A stretch of DNA of 64,000 bases from Mycobacteroides saopaulense (lineage in GTDB: Bacteria > Actinomycetota > Actinomycetes > Mycobacteriales > Mycobacteriaceae): assembly GCF_001456355.1 (NCBI RefSeq), contig NZ_CP010271.1, forward strand, positions 3,224,001 through 3,288,000, in the 5' to 3' direction. Position 1 is the first letter of the stretch; every line of letters starts with the position of its first letter. The notes under the pieces were generated by a model. That model had not been told where the DNA came from. It saw nothing but the letters and a program-made list of their open reading frames with translations, and made no database searches. The translations under genes were made by a program, and so were the position numbers. This document shows positions 17,677 through 25,071 of the stretch, piece after piece.

Positions 17677-18314
17677 GCACACCGAGCACCACCAGCACAC
17701 CCGCACCGTCACACCGCAGCAAGCTGTGGCGCCAGCGGCTCTTCGAGGCTGAATCGGGCCTGACCCGCTTCTTCGTCGAGGAAAACGCTCCAGAACTCCT
17801 GGATGAGTGGATACGGGTCAAGGCGGGGATTTTCGAGAACCTTCCCAGCGGGGACGCCGAATCCGATTGGCAACGAGCCTTCTTCCAGGCCCAAGCCCTG
17901 ATGGAACGATTTCTCGTGGCGCATTTCGGACACGACCGCATGTCGGATTGGGCCACGTCGAACGCTTACGTGTACGCGACCACCACCACCGACTCCACGT
18001 GCGCTCAATCCGTGGCGGATCGCTTTGTCCGTCAGCTCGCCAACTACGACTCCGAAACCGAAGTCACCGCCGATCTTTCCGCGGCGATGATCTCGGTCAA
18101 GCGATGCGGAATCTGGCAGTACCGCGAAAGGGCGCGCGCACGGGGTGTGCCCATCACATTGGCGTCTCCCTGCGAGTACTGCACCAAGGCCACCGCGGCG
18201 AACTTCTCTGCCAAGGGATACGCCAGTACCTACGAGCTGACCAGCGAACCGGCACGCGGGTGCCGGTGGACTCTGCGAACCGGAGCCCAGGCCAGCACCG
18301 CCGTGCAGCCCTGA
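17673..18314 (+). CDS. Cys-rich protein resembling L-2-amino-thiazoline-4-carboxylate (ATC) hydrolases
   Basis: 213 residues. The C-terminal half has the pattern RC...RGVP...SPCEYC...YASTYEL...GCRW, close in spacing to PF14196 (ATC hydrolase family), whose characterised members open thiazoline rings; V4R-type domains are a second possibility. Four cysteines (one in KRCG, two in SPCEYC, one in RGCRW) suggest a catalytic thiol or metal site. The N-terminal half is helical. It overlaps DAHP synthase by 4 bp, so it belongs to the same pathway. The family assignment is tentative and the chemistry unknown; if right, it may act on a sulfur- or nitrogen-containing ring or amide. Confidence 0.55.
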   Translation: MSTPSTTSTPAPSHRSKLWRQRLFEAESGLTRFFVEENAPELLDEWIRVKAGIFENLPSGDAESDWQRAFFQAQALMERFLVAHFGHDRMSDWATSNAYVYATTTTDSTCAQSVADRFVRQLANYDSETEVTADLSAAMISVKRCGIWQYRERARARGVPITLASPCEYCTKATAANFSAKGYASTYELTSEPARGCRWTLRTGAQASTAVQP

Positions 18315-18349
18315 AAGCCAACACGATCCGACTATCGAGAGGAGCCGCT

Positions 18350-20191
18350 ATGTGCGGCATTACCGGCTGGGTGGACTGGCAACGCGACCTGGCCCTCGAA
18401 TCCCCGACGACGACGGCGATGACGGAAACCATGCGACTGCGTGGTCCCGACGCCGGCGGCTCGTGGACGTGCGCCCATGCGTTCCTGGGTCATCGCCGAT
18501 TGGCGATCATCGATATCGACGGTGGCGCACAGCCGATGGCTGACGGACATGAACCCGAGGACACACAGGTGGTCATCACGTACAGCGGCGAGGTGTACAA
18601 CTTCCGGGAGCTGCGGGCCGAGCTCATACGCGCCGGTCACACATTTCGCACCCGCTCCGACACCGAAGTCGTGCTGGAGGGCTACAAGCGCTGGGGACCT
18701 GCCGTGGCAGAGCGCCTCAACGGCATGTTCGCCTTCGCGGTGTGGGATGCCCGGGCGCAGCGACTGGTCCTGGTACGCGACCGGCTGGGGATCAAACCGC
18801 TGTACTACCACCACTACGACGGTGGGCTGCTGTTCGGATCGGAACCCAAAGCAATACTTGCCAATCCGCTGTTCCCGGCCGAACTCGACACCACCGGCAT
18901 CGCCGAGCTTTTCGTGGTGGCCACCGCACCGACGCCGGGCAACGGCGTGTTCCGTGGGCTCAGCCAGGTGGAGCCGGGACATGTGGTGGCCTTCGACCGG
19001 CAAGGGCTACGGAGCACTGCGTACTGGAGCCTCAGCGCCGTCGAGCATCACGACGACGCCGATACCGCGGCTGGAAAGGTTCGTGAGCTCCTGACCGATA
19101 TCGTGGAACGCCAGCTGGTTGCCGACGTGTCGATAGGCACTCTGCTCTCCGGCGGCCTCGATTCGAGCGCCATCACGGCCATCGCCGCGCACCTGCGCCG
19201 GGACCAGGGGCACGACAAAATCGCCAGCTACTCAGTGGATTTCCCGGGCTCTTCGCAGTCATTTCAGAGCACCACCTGGCATCCGACTCGTGACCAGCCC
19301 TATGCGACGGCCGTCAGCGCACACGTGGGAACACAACACACCACCGTCCTGGTCGAACCCACGGACGTCCTCACCCACGAGGCCAAGGTGCTGCGCGCCC
19401 GCGACCTACCGGGGTGGGGCGAGATGGATGTCTCCTTGTATCTCCTGTTCGACCAGGTGAAGAACTTTTCCACGGTCGCCCTGTCCGGGGAATCCGCCGA
19501 CGAGATCTTTGGCGGATATCCGTACTTCACCTCGCCGCAGGCTCGCGAATTCGATGGTTTCCCTTGGCTTGCAGGGAAAACCGGTCCTTCTGTGCTCCTG
19601 CGTGAGGAGATCAGGGAAGCGGTTGATCCTGTCGGTTACGCCCGGGCCCGATACGAGGCCGCCGTGGCCGCCGCTCCCCGGCTCGATGGCGAAAGCACCG
19701 AGGACGCCGTGTCGCGCCGAATCTCGTATCTCGCGCTGACCCGATGGATCGGCGCCCTCCTGGATCGCAAGGATCGCATCAGCATGGCAACCGGACTCGA
19801 GGTGCGAGTGCCGTTCTGCGATCACCGGTTGATCGAGTATGTCTGGAATGTCCCCTGGGAGATCAAGACCGTGGGCGGTCAGGAGAAAGGACTGCTCCGG
19901 CGTGCGGTCGCCGATCTGCTGCCGCAAGAAGTCCTCGAACGGCGCAAGAGCGGATTCCCTCCCAATCCCGATCCGAACTATCTTGCGGCAGTACAAAACC
20001 GGGTGGCAGGGCTATTGAGTACGCCCGACGCACGGGTCTTCGACGTCATCGACCGAGACAAGGTCTCGGCGTGGCTGGCGGAGAACGGCACCCTGCCGAG
20101 TCCCCGTGCTGCCTCCACCACCACCGCAGGATTGAGCTTCCTGCTGAATCTCGATTCCTGGCTTACCGACTACGGGGTGCGCGTCCGTTGA
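18350..20191 (+). CDS. Asparagine synthase-like glutamine-dependent amidotransferase, copy 1
   Basis: 613 residues, AsnB family. The class II glutaminase domain opens MCGITGW with the nucleophile Cys2, then YSGEVYNFRELRAEL, DTEVVLEGY and FGSEPKAIL. The synthetase domain has the ATP-PPi loop LLSGGLDSS at about residue 265 and SGESADEIFGGYP, plus RKDRISMATGLEVRVPFCDHR. All catalytic features remain, so it should move ammonia from glutamine to an adenylated carboxylate. The true start is the MCGI codon at 18350 (GAGAGGAG upstream), since Cys2 must be N-terminal. Located in a biosynthetic operon next to a paralogue, it probably amidates a pathway carboxylate rather than making asparagine. Confidence 0.93.
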   Translation: MCGITGWVDWQRDLALESPTTTAMTETMRLRGPDAGGSWTCAHAFLGHRRLAIIDIDGGAQPMADGHEPEDTQVVITYSGEVYNFRELRAELIRAGHTFRTRSDTEVVLEGYKRWGPAVAERLNGMFAFAVWDARAQRLVLVRDRLGIKPLYYHHYDGGLLFGSEPKAILANPLFPAELDTTGIAELFVVATAPTPGNGVFRGLSQVEPGHVVAFDRQGLRSTAYWSLSAVEHHDDADTAAGKVRELLTDIVERQLVADVSIGTLLSGGLDSSAITAIAAHLRRDQGHDKIASYSVDFPGSSQSFQSTTWHPTRDQPYATAVSAHVGTQHTTVLVEPTDVLTHEAKVLRARDLPGWGEMDVSLYLLFDQVKNFSTVALSGESADEIFGGYPYFTSPQAREFDGFPWLAGKTGPSVLLREEIREAVDPVGYARARYEAAVAAAPRLDGESTEDAVSRRISYLALTRWIGALLDRKDRISMATGLEVRVPFCDHRLIEYVWNVPWEIKTVGGQEKGLLRRAVADLLPQEVLERRKSGFPPNPDPNYLAAVQNRVAGLLSTPDARVFDVIDRDKVSAWLAENGTLPSPRAASTTTAGLSFLLNLDSWLTDYGVRVR

Positions 20192-20236
20192 CGGTGCCTG
20201 CGCGCGGAAGCCGGCCACCAAGGAAAGGAAAGACAC

Positions 20237-22090
20237 ATGTGCGGGATCACTGGATGGGTCGATTACCAGGGACTCGGGCCTGACGCCGACGCGGTGTTGA
20301 CCCGGATGACCGACACCATGGCGCTGCGCGGGCCGGACGGCGCCGGCACCTGGCGATCCGATATCGCCGGGCTCGGGCACCGCCGTCTGGCCATCATCGA
20401 CCTCGCCGGTGGCGCGCAGCCGATGACCTACTCCCCTGTCGCCGAAGACCGGCCTCGGCTGGTGATCACCTACAGCGGTGAGGTGTACAACTTCCGAGAG
20501 CTGCGCGATGAACTGCGACGGCGGGGCCACAACTTCCACACGGCCAGCGATACCGAAGTCGTGCTGCGCTCCTGGGCCGAATGGGGGCCTGCCGCAGCCG
20601 AAAGACTCAACGGCATATATGCGTTCGCGATCTGGGACACCAACGTCCGCACCCTGACTCTGGTACGCGACCGGCTGGGCGTCAAACCGCTCTACTTCCG
20701 CCAGCTGGGCTCCGCACTGACATTCGGATCCGAGCCCAAAGCGATATTGGCGCAGGACAACCGCCGCCCCGAGGTGGACGAAGAGGGAATCGTCCAGCTC
20801 ATGCTGCCACTTCTCAAGGTGCCCGGCCGCACTCCCTACTCCGACATCGGAGAGGTGCTTCCCGGCGAGGTCGTGACCTTCTCCACCAACGGCCTGGTAC
20901 GCCAGCGCTATTGGTCCCTTGAGAAAGCTCTCGCCGCTCCTCCCCGTACGGGCGACCTCGCGGAGGCGGCCGCGGCAGTGCGCGAGATCCTCGACGACAC
21001 CGTCGGGCGCCAGCTGGTGGCCGACGTGCCACTGTGCACACTGCTGTCCGGAGGACTCGACTCGACCGCGATCACGGCTCTGGCGAACGCGCAGCTGGGC
21101 GAGACATCGGTGCGCTCATTCTCCATCGATTTCTCCGCACCGTTCAACCGTTCCGAGGTAACCCCCAATGCCGACTCGGAGTTCGCGATCGACGCCGCGC
21201 AGTTCATCGGGTCCGAACACACCAGCATCGTGCTCGACGGGGCGGGCCTCGCCGACCCGCAAGTCCGCGCAGAATGCGTGCGGTCCCGCGACTTGCCTTT
21301 CGGCATTGGGGATCTCGACATGAGCCTGTACATGTTATGCACCGCCATCAAAGAGCACTCGACCGTCGCACTGTCCGGCGAGTCGGCCGACGAGGTCTTC
21401 GGCGGGTACCTGTGGTTCCATCGCCGCGATGCGGTGCACGCGGACACTTTCCCCTGGATGTCGGACAGCCCCGCACACGGACGGCTCCACGGGCGGATCG
21501 CGGAACTGTTCCGGCCCGATCTGCGTGCCAAACTCGGGCTCGAGGACTACGTGCGCGACCAGTACCGCACAGCGATCAACGAGCTCCCTCCCGCCGGTTC
21601 CTCACCGCAGGAGGAACGCATGCGCTCGTTGACCTATTTGGGCCTCAGCCGATTCTTGCCCACGCTCCTAGACCGCAAGGACCGCCTGAGTATGGCGGCA
21701 GGACTGGAGGTACGCGTGCCCTTCTGCGATCACCGTCTCGTGGAATACGTTGCACCACTGGCGTGGTCACTTCGAACGGCCGACGGACGCGAGAAGAGCG
21801 TGCTGCGCGGCGCCACCAGCGATGTGATACCACGCGCCGTGGCGCAACGGCGGAAGTCACCGTATCCATCGGTGCCCGATCCCTCCTATTCCGCAGAAGT
21901 CGCCCGTCAGCTCGGTGAACGCCTTGCCGACCCAACCAGCCGGCTGCACGAGCTACTCAGCCCGGAGGCGTTGCGTGTGGCCATCGAACCCGTCTCGGCG
22001 CCTGGGGTTCTGATCAGCAACGTCGAAGCCGAGATCGCCCTCAATTTCGACGACTGGCTGCGTCACTACGACCCGGTACTGGCACTGTGA
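20237..22090 (+). CDS. Asparagine synthase-like glutamine-dependent amidotransferase, copy 2
   Basis: 617-residue paralogue of the preceding gene. MCGITGW with Cys2, YSGEVYNFRELRDEL, FGSEPKAIL, the PPi loop LLSGGLDST at about residue 270, SGESADEVFGGYL and RKDRLSMAAGLEVRVPFCDHR are present, so both half-reactions look intact. AAGGAAAGGAAA lies before ATG 20237. The stop overlaps the MFS gene start (GTGA). Two different, complete amidotransferases suggest two amidations, or sequential action on different acyl groups. It is not a beta-lactam synthetase type, in which the N-terminal Cys is lost. Confidence 0.93.
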   Translation: MCGITGWVDYQGLGPDADAVLTRMTDTMALRGPDGAGTWRSDIAGLGHRRLAIIDLAGGAQPMTYSPVAEDRPRLVITYSGEVYNFRELRDELRRRGHNFHTASDTEVVLRSWAEWGPAAAERLNGIYAFAIWDTNVRTLTLVRDRLGVKPLYFRQLGSALTFGSEPKAILAQDNRRPEVDEEGIVQLMLPLLKVPGRTPYSDIGEVLPGEVVTFSTNGLVRQRYWSLEKALAAPPRTGDLAEAAAAVREILDDTVGRQLVADVPLCTLLSGGLDSTAITALANAQLGETSVRSFSIDFSAPFNRSEVTPNADSEFAIDAAQFIGSEHTSIVLDGAGLADPQVRAECVRSRDLPFGIGDLDMSLYMLCTAIKEHSTVALSGESADEVFGGYLWFHRRDAVHADTFPWMSDSPAHGRLHGRIAELFRPDLRAKLGLEDYVRDQYRTAINELPPAGSSPQEERMRSLTYLGLSRFLPTLLDRKDRLSMAAGLEVRVPFCDHRLVEYVAPLAWSLRTADGREKSVLRGATSDVIPRAVAQRRKSPYPSVPDPSYSAEVARQLGERLADPTSRLHELLSPEALRVAIEPVSAPGVLISNVEAEIALNFDDWLRHYDPVLAL

Positions 22091-23394
22091 GCGCAGAAGC
22101 CGCCGTGACGCAGCAACGTTCGGTATCGGCCGAAATCGCTCGCCGCTACGGCCTGCTCTACGCGCTGCTCTTTGTGTTTGGCGCCGAAATGTACCTGGTG
22201 GCTCCGCTCCTGCCGACGCTGGGACAGCAGTACGGCGTCACCACCAGCACCGCGGCTGCCCTGGTCACCGTATACGTAGCGGTCCAGGCTATTGCCGGAC
22301 CGTTCCAGGGCCTGGCCTACCCCATATTGGGCGCGCGGACGTTGATCGTGGCCGGAGCCTTGGTCTTTACGATCGGAAATCTCGCCGCAGCCTTTACCCC
22401 CAGCTTCGGGATACTCCTGGTGTCTCGTGCGGTGGCGGGCCTCGGGGTATCGCTGGCGGGCCCGGCGATCTGGTCGTGGATCGCGCAGACGGCACCAGAC
22501 ACTTACCGCAGCACGGCAATAGGCGCCGGTATGGGCGGCTTCGCCGTAGGGCAAGTGTGCGGTGTACCGCTGGGCGCACTGGTCGCCAGCCAATTCGGAT
22601 GGCGATGGTCGTTCGGTGTCATGGCCATCGTGGCCGCGGCCGCAGCCGCCGTGCTCTGGCGCGCGTTGCGCCACGCCCATCGGCATGGCGAACCCGCTGA
22701 ACCTCGAGGCAGCCAGCTGGCACACCTCTTCCGGGTGTGGCGGCCGGGGCCGGTGCCATGGACTCTGCTGATTACTTTCGGCTTCCACGCCGCGAATCTT
22801 GGCGCCTACACCTATCTTTCCGCGGTCTTGGCGGCCCGGTACCACCTCGACGTGGCTCAGCTGGGCTATATCGGCGCTCTCAGCGGCGGCGGCATGTTCC
22901 TCGGATCACTTGCCGGAGGACGCATCCTGGACCGGGTCCGCGCGCGCGGCGGCAATGAGTACCTGGTGCTGCCGATTTGGCTTGCCGTCGCGGCGATCAC
23001 GATCGCGGCCGTATTCACCAGCCACACCCTGTGGGTCAGCCTGATCCTGATACCGGTCTGGTTCTTCGCGGCGGGCGCATTCGACACCAATCAGCAGACA
23101 CTGATCGCAGGATCGTCACCCGGGTTTACCGCCGTGGCGTTGTCCTGGAACTTGTCGGTACTCTATGCCGCCACCGCGTTTGGCGTATGGATCATGGGCC
23201 TTGGTACCTCGCGACCATCATCCGTGGTCACCGCCTCTGGCGGTCTTCTTGTCGCCTCGCTCATCGTGGCCGTCGTCCTGGGAGTAGCCGGCGGACGTCG
23301 CGCCGGGGCAAGCGCCGCCCGCAAGGACATCCCGGCAGTGTCCGCCGAACCGGCCACCACGACCAAGCCTGCCGCTGTCGAACCCCGCGGCTAG
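22087..23394 (+). CDS. MFS exporter (drug:H+ antiporter type)
   Basis: 435 residues with 12 predicted membrane helices, major facilitator superfamily, DHA1-like. Seen: FGAEMYLVAPLLPTLGQQYG at helix 1, TVYVAVQAIAGPFQG (helix 2), AGPAIWSWIAQTAP with the typical motif C region, and a long central loop with Arg/His residues (WRALRHAHRHGEPAEP). The C-terminal tail is soluble. GTG start overlaps the AsnB-like stop by 4 bp. As last gene of the biosynthetic operon it most likely exports the product and gives self-protection. Confidence 0.9.
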   Translation: MSAEAAVTQQRSVSAEIARRYGLLYALLFVFGAEMYLVAPLLPTLGQQYGVTTSTAAALVTVYVAVQAIAGPFQGLAYPILGARTLIVAGALVFTIGNLAAAFTPSFGILLVSRAVAGLGVSLAGPAIWSWIAQTAPDTYRSTAIGAGMGGFAVGQVCGVPLGALVASQFGWRWSFGVMAIVAAAAAAVLWRALRHAHRHGEPAEPRGSQLAHLFRVWRPGPVPWTLLITFGFHAANLGAYTYLSAVLAARYHLDVAQLGYIGALSGGGMFLGSLAGGRILDRVRARGGNEYLVLPIWLAVAAITIAAVFTSHTLWVSLILIPVWFFAAGAFDTNQQTLIAGSSPGFTAVALSWNLSVLYAATAFGVWIMGLGTSRPSSVVTASGGLLVASLIVAVVLGVAGGRRAGASAARKDIPAVSAEPATTTKPAAVEPRG

Positions 23395-23397
23395 GTC

Positions 23398-23457
23398 CCG
23401 AGCGCATACCGCACGCATGTGTTTTGGACCGATCATGTGCGTGCGGTATGCACTCGG
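23398..23457. repeat. Long palindromic intergenic element, copy 2
   Basis: Arms 23398-23421 and 23434-23457 (24 bases each) pair except for one C-A mismatch and two G-T wobbles, around a 12-base loop TTTTGGACCGAT. Arms and loop are clearly homologous to copy 1 at 3412-3471; the wobbles and differences suggest selection on the fold. It begins 4 bp after the MFS stop, so it may end the biosynthetic operon. Confidence 0.85.
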
Positions 23458-23544
23458 CGACAAGACCCGAGGTATTCGAGCTGTGAGTTTTCTCCGAACT
23501 TATTCGGGTCGCTCCAACGCTGCTTCTGTTTCTATGCTGGCGCG

Positions 23545-23970
23545 GTGAGCATCACCGAGACCACGCCCACCATCCGGGTCAGCGCGGTGGTATTGCGCGA
23601 TGACCGTGGAGCGGTTCTCACCGTCCGAAAACGCGGCAGCAGCCGGTTCATGTTGCCTGGCGGGAAGCCCGAGGTGGGCGAAAGCGCCGCAGAGACCGCC
23701 GTGCGGGAGGTTCGTGAAGAGCTGTCGATAGACCTGGAACCCGCTGCCCTGCAACCGATCGGAGTGTTCAGGGCTGCGGCGGCGAACGAGCCGGGATTCG
23801 CAGTCGAGTCAACGGTCTTCGTGCATCCCCCGGTTCCTGTCAGTCAGCCCTCCGCCGAAATCGAAGAGCTGCGCTGGCAGTCGCTCGACGAGCCGTATCC
23901 CACGGATCTGGCGCCGCTGCTGGCCGAGCACGTGCTCCCCGTCCTGTCCGGACGCCAACCGGGTGCATAA
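23545..23970 (+). CDS. NUDIX hydrolase
   Basis: 141 residues. The Nudix box runs GGKPEVGESAAETAVREVREE, fitting G-x5-E-x7-REV-x-EE for Mg-dependent pyrophosphate hydrolysis. The preceding VVLRDDRGAVLTVRKRGSSRFMLPGG is typical of MutT/NudF-like members that hydrolyse nucleoside or nucleotide-sugar diphosphates. GTG 23545 is preferred over earlier in-frame starts because it places the first beta strand at the usual distance. It lies after palindrome copy 2 and outside the biosynthetic operon. Substrate unknown. Confidence 0.88.
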   Translation: MSITETTPTIRVSAVVLRDDRGAVLTVRKRGSSRFMLPGGKPEVGESAAETAVREVREELSIDLEPAALQPIGVFRAAAANEPGFAVESTVFVHPPVPVSQPSAEIEELRWQSLDEPYPTDLAPLLAEHVLPVLSGRQPGA

Positions 23971-23976
23971 CTAAAC

Positions 23977-24009
23977 AGAAGACCCCCCGAAACATTCGGG
24001 GGGTCTTCT
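23977..24009. terminator. Bidirectional terminator between the NUDIX gene and tmRNA
   Basis: Perfect 15-base inverted repeat (AGAAGACCCCCCGAA / TTCGGGGGGTCTTCT) with a 3-base loop. It sits 6 bases after the NUDIX stop and 4 bases beyond the tmRNA 3' end, so it can end transcripts from both sides. Confidence 0.8.
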
Positions 24010-24013
24010 TCTG

Positions 24014-24379
24014 TGGAGCTGCCGGGAATTGAACCCGGGTCCAACGGCCGTTCATTAAGGCTTCTCCGTGCGCAGTTCGCTGTGTCTCTACTCGGATCTC
24101 TCAGTCACGCGAACAAGCCGAGATGACGATCCCAGCCGCTGTTTGATGTCCCGGTGGCTTCCGCGGCCGAAGCCACCGGTTGATCCCGCTAGCTGATGCC
24201 AGGGTCCGGGCCGCGGGAGGTCCCGGTCTGACAGACACGCAGTCGCTTAGGCAGCGAGTGCGTAGTCGCGCTGATGAGAATCGGCGCTTAATTGGTTGCA
24301 ATGACGCTTACGGTGGTCTCTTGCCTGCACCGGCACGCTTCCCTTAAGTCGAGACTCGCTGTCGAAACCTTTCAGCCCC
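24014..24379 (-). ncRNA. ssrA: Transfer-messenger RNA (tmRNA)
   Basis: About 366 nt. The 5' end GGGGCTGAAAGGTTTCGAC and the 3' end with a T-arm (GGTTCAATTCCCGGC) and AGCTCC form the tRNA-Ala-like acceptor. The resume reading frame (24285 down to 24247) encodes ADSHQRDYALAA followed by TAA, the mycobacterial proteolysis tag. Pseudoknot-rich sequence fills the rest. The terminal CCA is not encoded (ACA follows) and must be added. It rescues stalled ribosomes with SmpB, encoded 4 kb away. Confidence 0.97.
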
Positions 24380-24384
24380 GTCAC

Positions 24385-24416
24385 CCCACCGACCTTCGGT
24401 GGGACACTCCATCGTA
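24385..24416 (-). promoter_or_regulatory. Probable ssrA -10 and precursor 5' leader hairpin
   Basis: On the minus strand a -10-like TACGAT (24416-24411) would start transcripts near 24404. The first transcribed bases form a perfect 8-bp hairpin (CCCACCGA / TCGGTGGG, 24385-24403) ending 5 bases before the mature tmRNA 5' end, as expected for an RNase P substrate leader. The -35 is not clear. Confidence 0.45.
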
Positions 24417-24501
24417 CCGCCGCAGATCCACGAAGCCACCGAATAACCGGCCCGCGCCACGGTAGCGTCAGCCGGAAGTCGCCGATTTCGGGAGTAATCA
24501 C

Positions 24502-25071
24502 ATGCGCATGCTGCTGAGCACCTCTGTCGCCGTTGTGGTCGGCGCGGCCATATTCGCTGGTCAAGCCGCTGCCGAACCCGCGGTACCCAACCTGGACGGC
24601 TACACATCGGTCGAGCCGACGGCATTCGAGACCTACTCCGCCTACGCGACCTCGGGTGTGCAGTTTCTCACCCCGGACGGCCTGCACTGCCGCATCACCG
24701 CGAACTCCCGCGCCACCGGCGTCGACGGAGCCTGCTGGGGCAAGCTCCCCGGAGTGCCCGGTGACGAGAACATCGCCAGCGTGTCACTCAACGCCCCGAC
24801 CGCCAGCTTGACCCACATGCCCGACCTGGGCCAGCAAGAGATCGTGGCGCGGCCCGACGCGTCACCGGCCGGCCCGGCGGCCATCGAGCCCGGCGCCTAC
24901 CGCCCACTGACTGCGGGCCAGAAGATCACCTATGGACTCAAGGCGACCGACAAGGTGATCACGTGCGGCGTGAGCGAGCAGCGCGAGACGATATGCATAC
25001 TGCCCAACAATTTCACGGGCGACGGCCCACACGGATTCGTGCTGTCGCCCACCGGCAGCCGTACCTTCTAG
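24502..25071 (+). CDS. Secreted protein, function unknown
   Basis: 189 residues with a Sec signal peptide (LLSTSVAVVVGAAIFAGQAAA, cleavage after about residue 24). The mature region has four cysteines (LHCRITANSR, GACWGKL, VITCGV, TICIL) that can form two disulfides, and ends in a motif (FVLSPTGSRTF) common to a group of mycobacterial exported proteins related to the LppP/LprE-like or 'secreted Cys' proteins. It starts about 120 bp from ssrA, divergent, and its stop overlaps the stop of the FAD oxidoreductase by 4 bp. No function can be assigned. Confidence 0.75.
   Translation: MRMLLSTSVAVVVGAAIFAGQAAAEPAVPNLDGYTSVEPTAFETYSAYATSGVQFLTPDGLHCRITANSRATGVDGACWGKLPGVPGDENIASVSLNAPTASLTHMPDLGQQEIVARPDASPAGPAAIEPGAYRPLTAGQKITYGLKATDKVITCGVSEQRETICILPNNFTGDGPHGFVLSPTGSRTF

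Noticed and set aside
18350..22090. Lasso peptide cyclase or beta-lactam synthetase
   Set aside because: Both proteins keep Cys2 and a full glutaminase domain; no lasso precursor, B protein or beta-lactam genes are present.
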